The notes beneath the pieces are model-generated. The model was given only the letters and a program-made list of their open reading frames with translations, was not told the DNA's origin and did no database searches. From Cloacimonetes bacterium TCS62 (lineage in GTDB: Bacteria; Cloacimonadota; Cloacimonadia; Cloacimonadales; TCS61): a DNA stretch of 5,979 nucleotides. Where the stretch lies: assembly GCA_001577185.1 (NCBI GenBank), contig LSCM01000088.1, positions 1 through 5,979 of the forward strand. The letters run 5' to 3'. Made by a program: the position numbers and the translations under genes. This document shows, piece after piece, positions 5,723 through 5,979 of this stretch (within the stretch, counting starts at the first letter, position 1; every line of letters starts with the position of its first letter).

Positions 5723-5979
5723 ATGATAATTTCCATTTTGAATACAGTATTGATCGTTTCAGGTATATCCGGATTTTTAGCAGTATTGTTAATGATAGCT
5801 GATCTATTTTTTGCGAATTATGGCGAATGCAAGATAACAATTAATAAGAAGAAAGATCTAAACGTAACTGGTGGTGGATCTCTTCTCAATACACTAAATG
5901 AAAATAAGATCTTTTTGCCTTCCGCTTGTGGTGGAAGAGGTAGTTGTGGCTTCTGTAAATGTAAAGTGAAATCCGGCGG
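5723..5979 (+). CDS. nqrF: Na+-NQR subunit F, NADH-oxidising subunit, 3'-truncated
   Basis: The first 85 codons of the electron-input subunit, running off the window end. In the family, NqrF takes hydride from NADH on a C-terminal FAD domain and passes single electrons to a plant-type [2Fe-2S] cluster. Here an N-terminal membrane helix spans about residues 5-30. It is followed by the start of the ferredoxin domain: a short Y-G-E-C-K-I-T-I strand, G-G-G-S-L-L-N-T-L, then the cluster-binding C-x5-C-x2-C at C69, C75 and C78 inside P-S-A-C-G-G-R-G-S-C-G-F-C. The fourth ligand and the FAD/NADH domain lie beyond the window. C80 directly after the motif (C-K-C) is an extra cysteine. Helix plus [2Fe-2S] domain is the NqrF arrangement and differs from RnfB, which has 4Fe-4S ferredoxin domains. 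Frame and start are supported by the AAGGT site and by the 8-base distance from nqrE. Confidence 0.92.
   Translation, partial: MIISILNTVLIVSGISGFLAVLLMIADLFFANYGECKITINKKKDLNVTGGGSLLNTLNENKIFLPSACGGRGSCGFCKCKVKSG

Noticed and set aside
5580..5840. Minus-strand 86-residue reading frame across the nqrE/nqrF junction
   Set aside because: It is antisense to two well-supported genes, has no recognisable domain and low-complexity composition. It is a shadow frame.
1..5979. CRISPR arrays, tRNA/rRNA genes, insertion sequences or attachment sites
   Set aside because: Coding sequence fills nearly the whole window, and I saw no regularly spaced direct repeats, terminal inverted repeats, transposase motifs or tRNA-like folds.

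Overview
The window is an almost gap-free block of seven complete genes and two edge-truncated ones (eight called as CDS plus the 3' edge nqrF), all on the + strand. The longest non-coding gap is 17 bases, so it reads as part of one long operon whose promoter and terminator both lie outside. Base composition is AT-rich (about one third G+C by eye), with AGA-rich arginine codons. Gene content (rubredoxin-free ferritin-like proteins, formate-tetrahydrofolate ligase, sodium-pumping NADH dehydrogenase) fits an anaerobic or microaerophilic bacterium. I cannot name the lineage; an uncultured, fermentative or acetogen-like group is only a guess.

Layout: (1) 1-329, the C-terminal part of a ferritin-like di-iron protein; (2) 340-825, a second, complete ferritin-like protein; (3) 843-2513, fhs, formate-tetrahydrofolate ligase; (4) 2526-3008, a third ferritin-like protein that is a gap-free paralogue of the second (73 of 160 identical residues by hand count); (5) 3005-5979, nqrB, nqrC, nqrD, nqrE and the 5' part of nqrF, encoding membrane and redox subunits of a Na+-translocating NADH dehydrogenase.

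The last block is closer to Na+-NQR than to Rnf: the D and E subunits carry NQR-type signatures, the C subunit has the NQR-type G-x-G-L-W motif, and the last gene starts like NqrF (one membrane helix, then a plant-type [2Fe-2S] domain) instead of RnfB. The B subunit, however, is short (302 residues) and looks like RnfD at its N-terminus. No nqrA or rnfC is present; a ferritin-like gene overlaps the start of nqrB by four bases where nqrA normally sits. The complex therefore appears to be an NQR/Rnf-intermediate form whose A/C-type subunit is encoded elsewhere, replaced, or missing.

How the genes may work together (inference): Fhs handles formate and one-carbon units, the NQR-like complex couples NADH oxidation (or the reverse) to Na+ transport, and the ferritin-like proteins may protect the iron-sulfur and flavin enzymes from oxygen or peroxide, or handle iron. 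The shared operon supports co-expression but does not prove a joint pathway.
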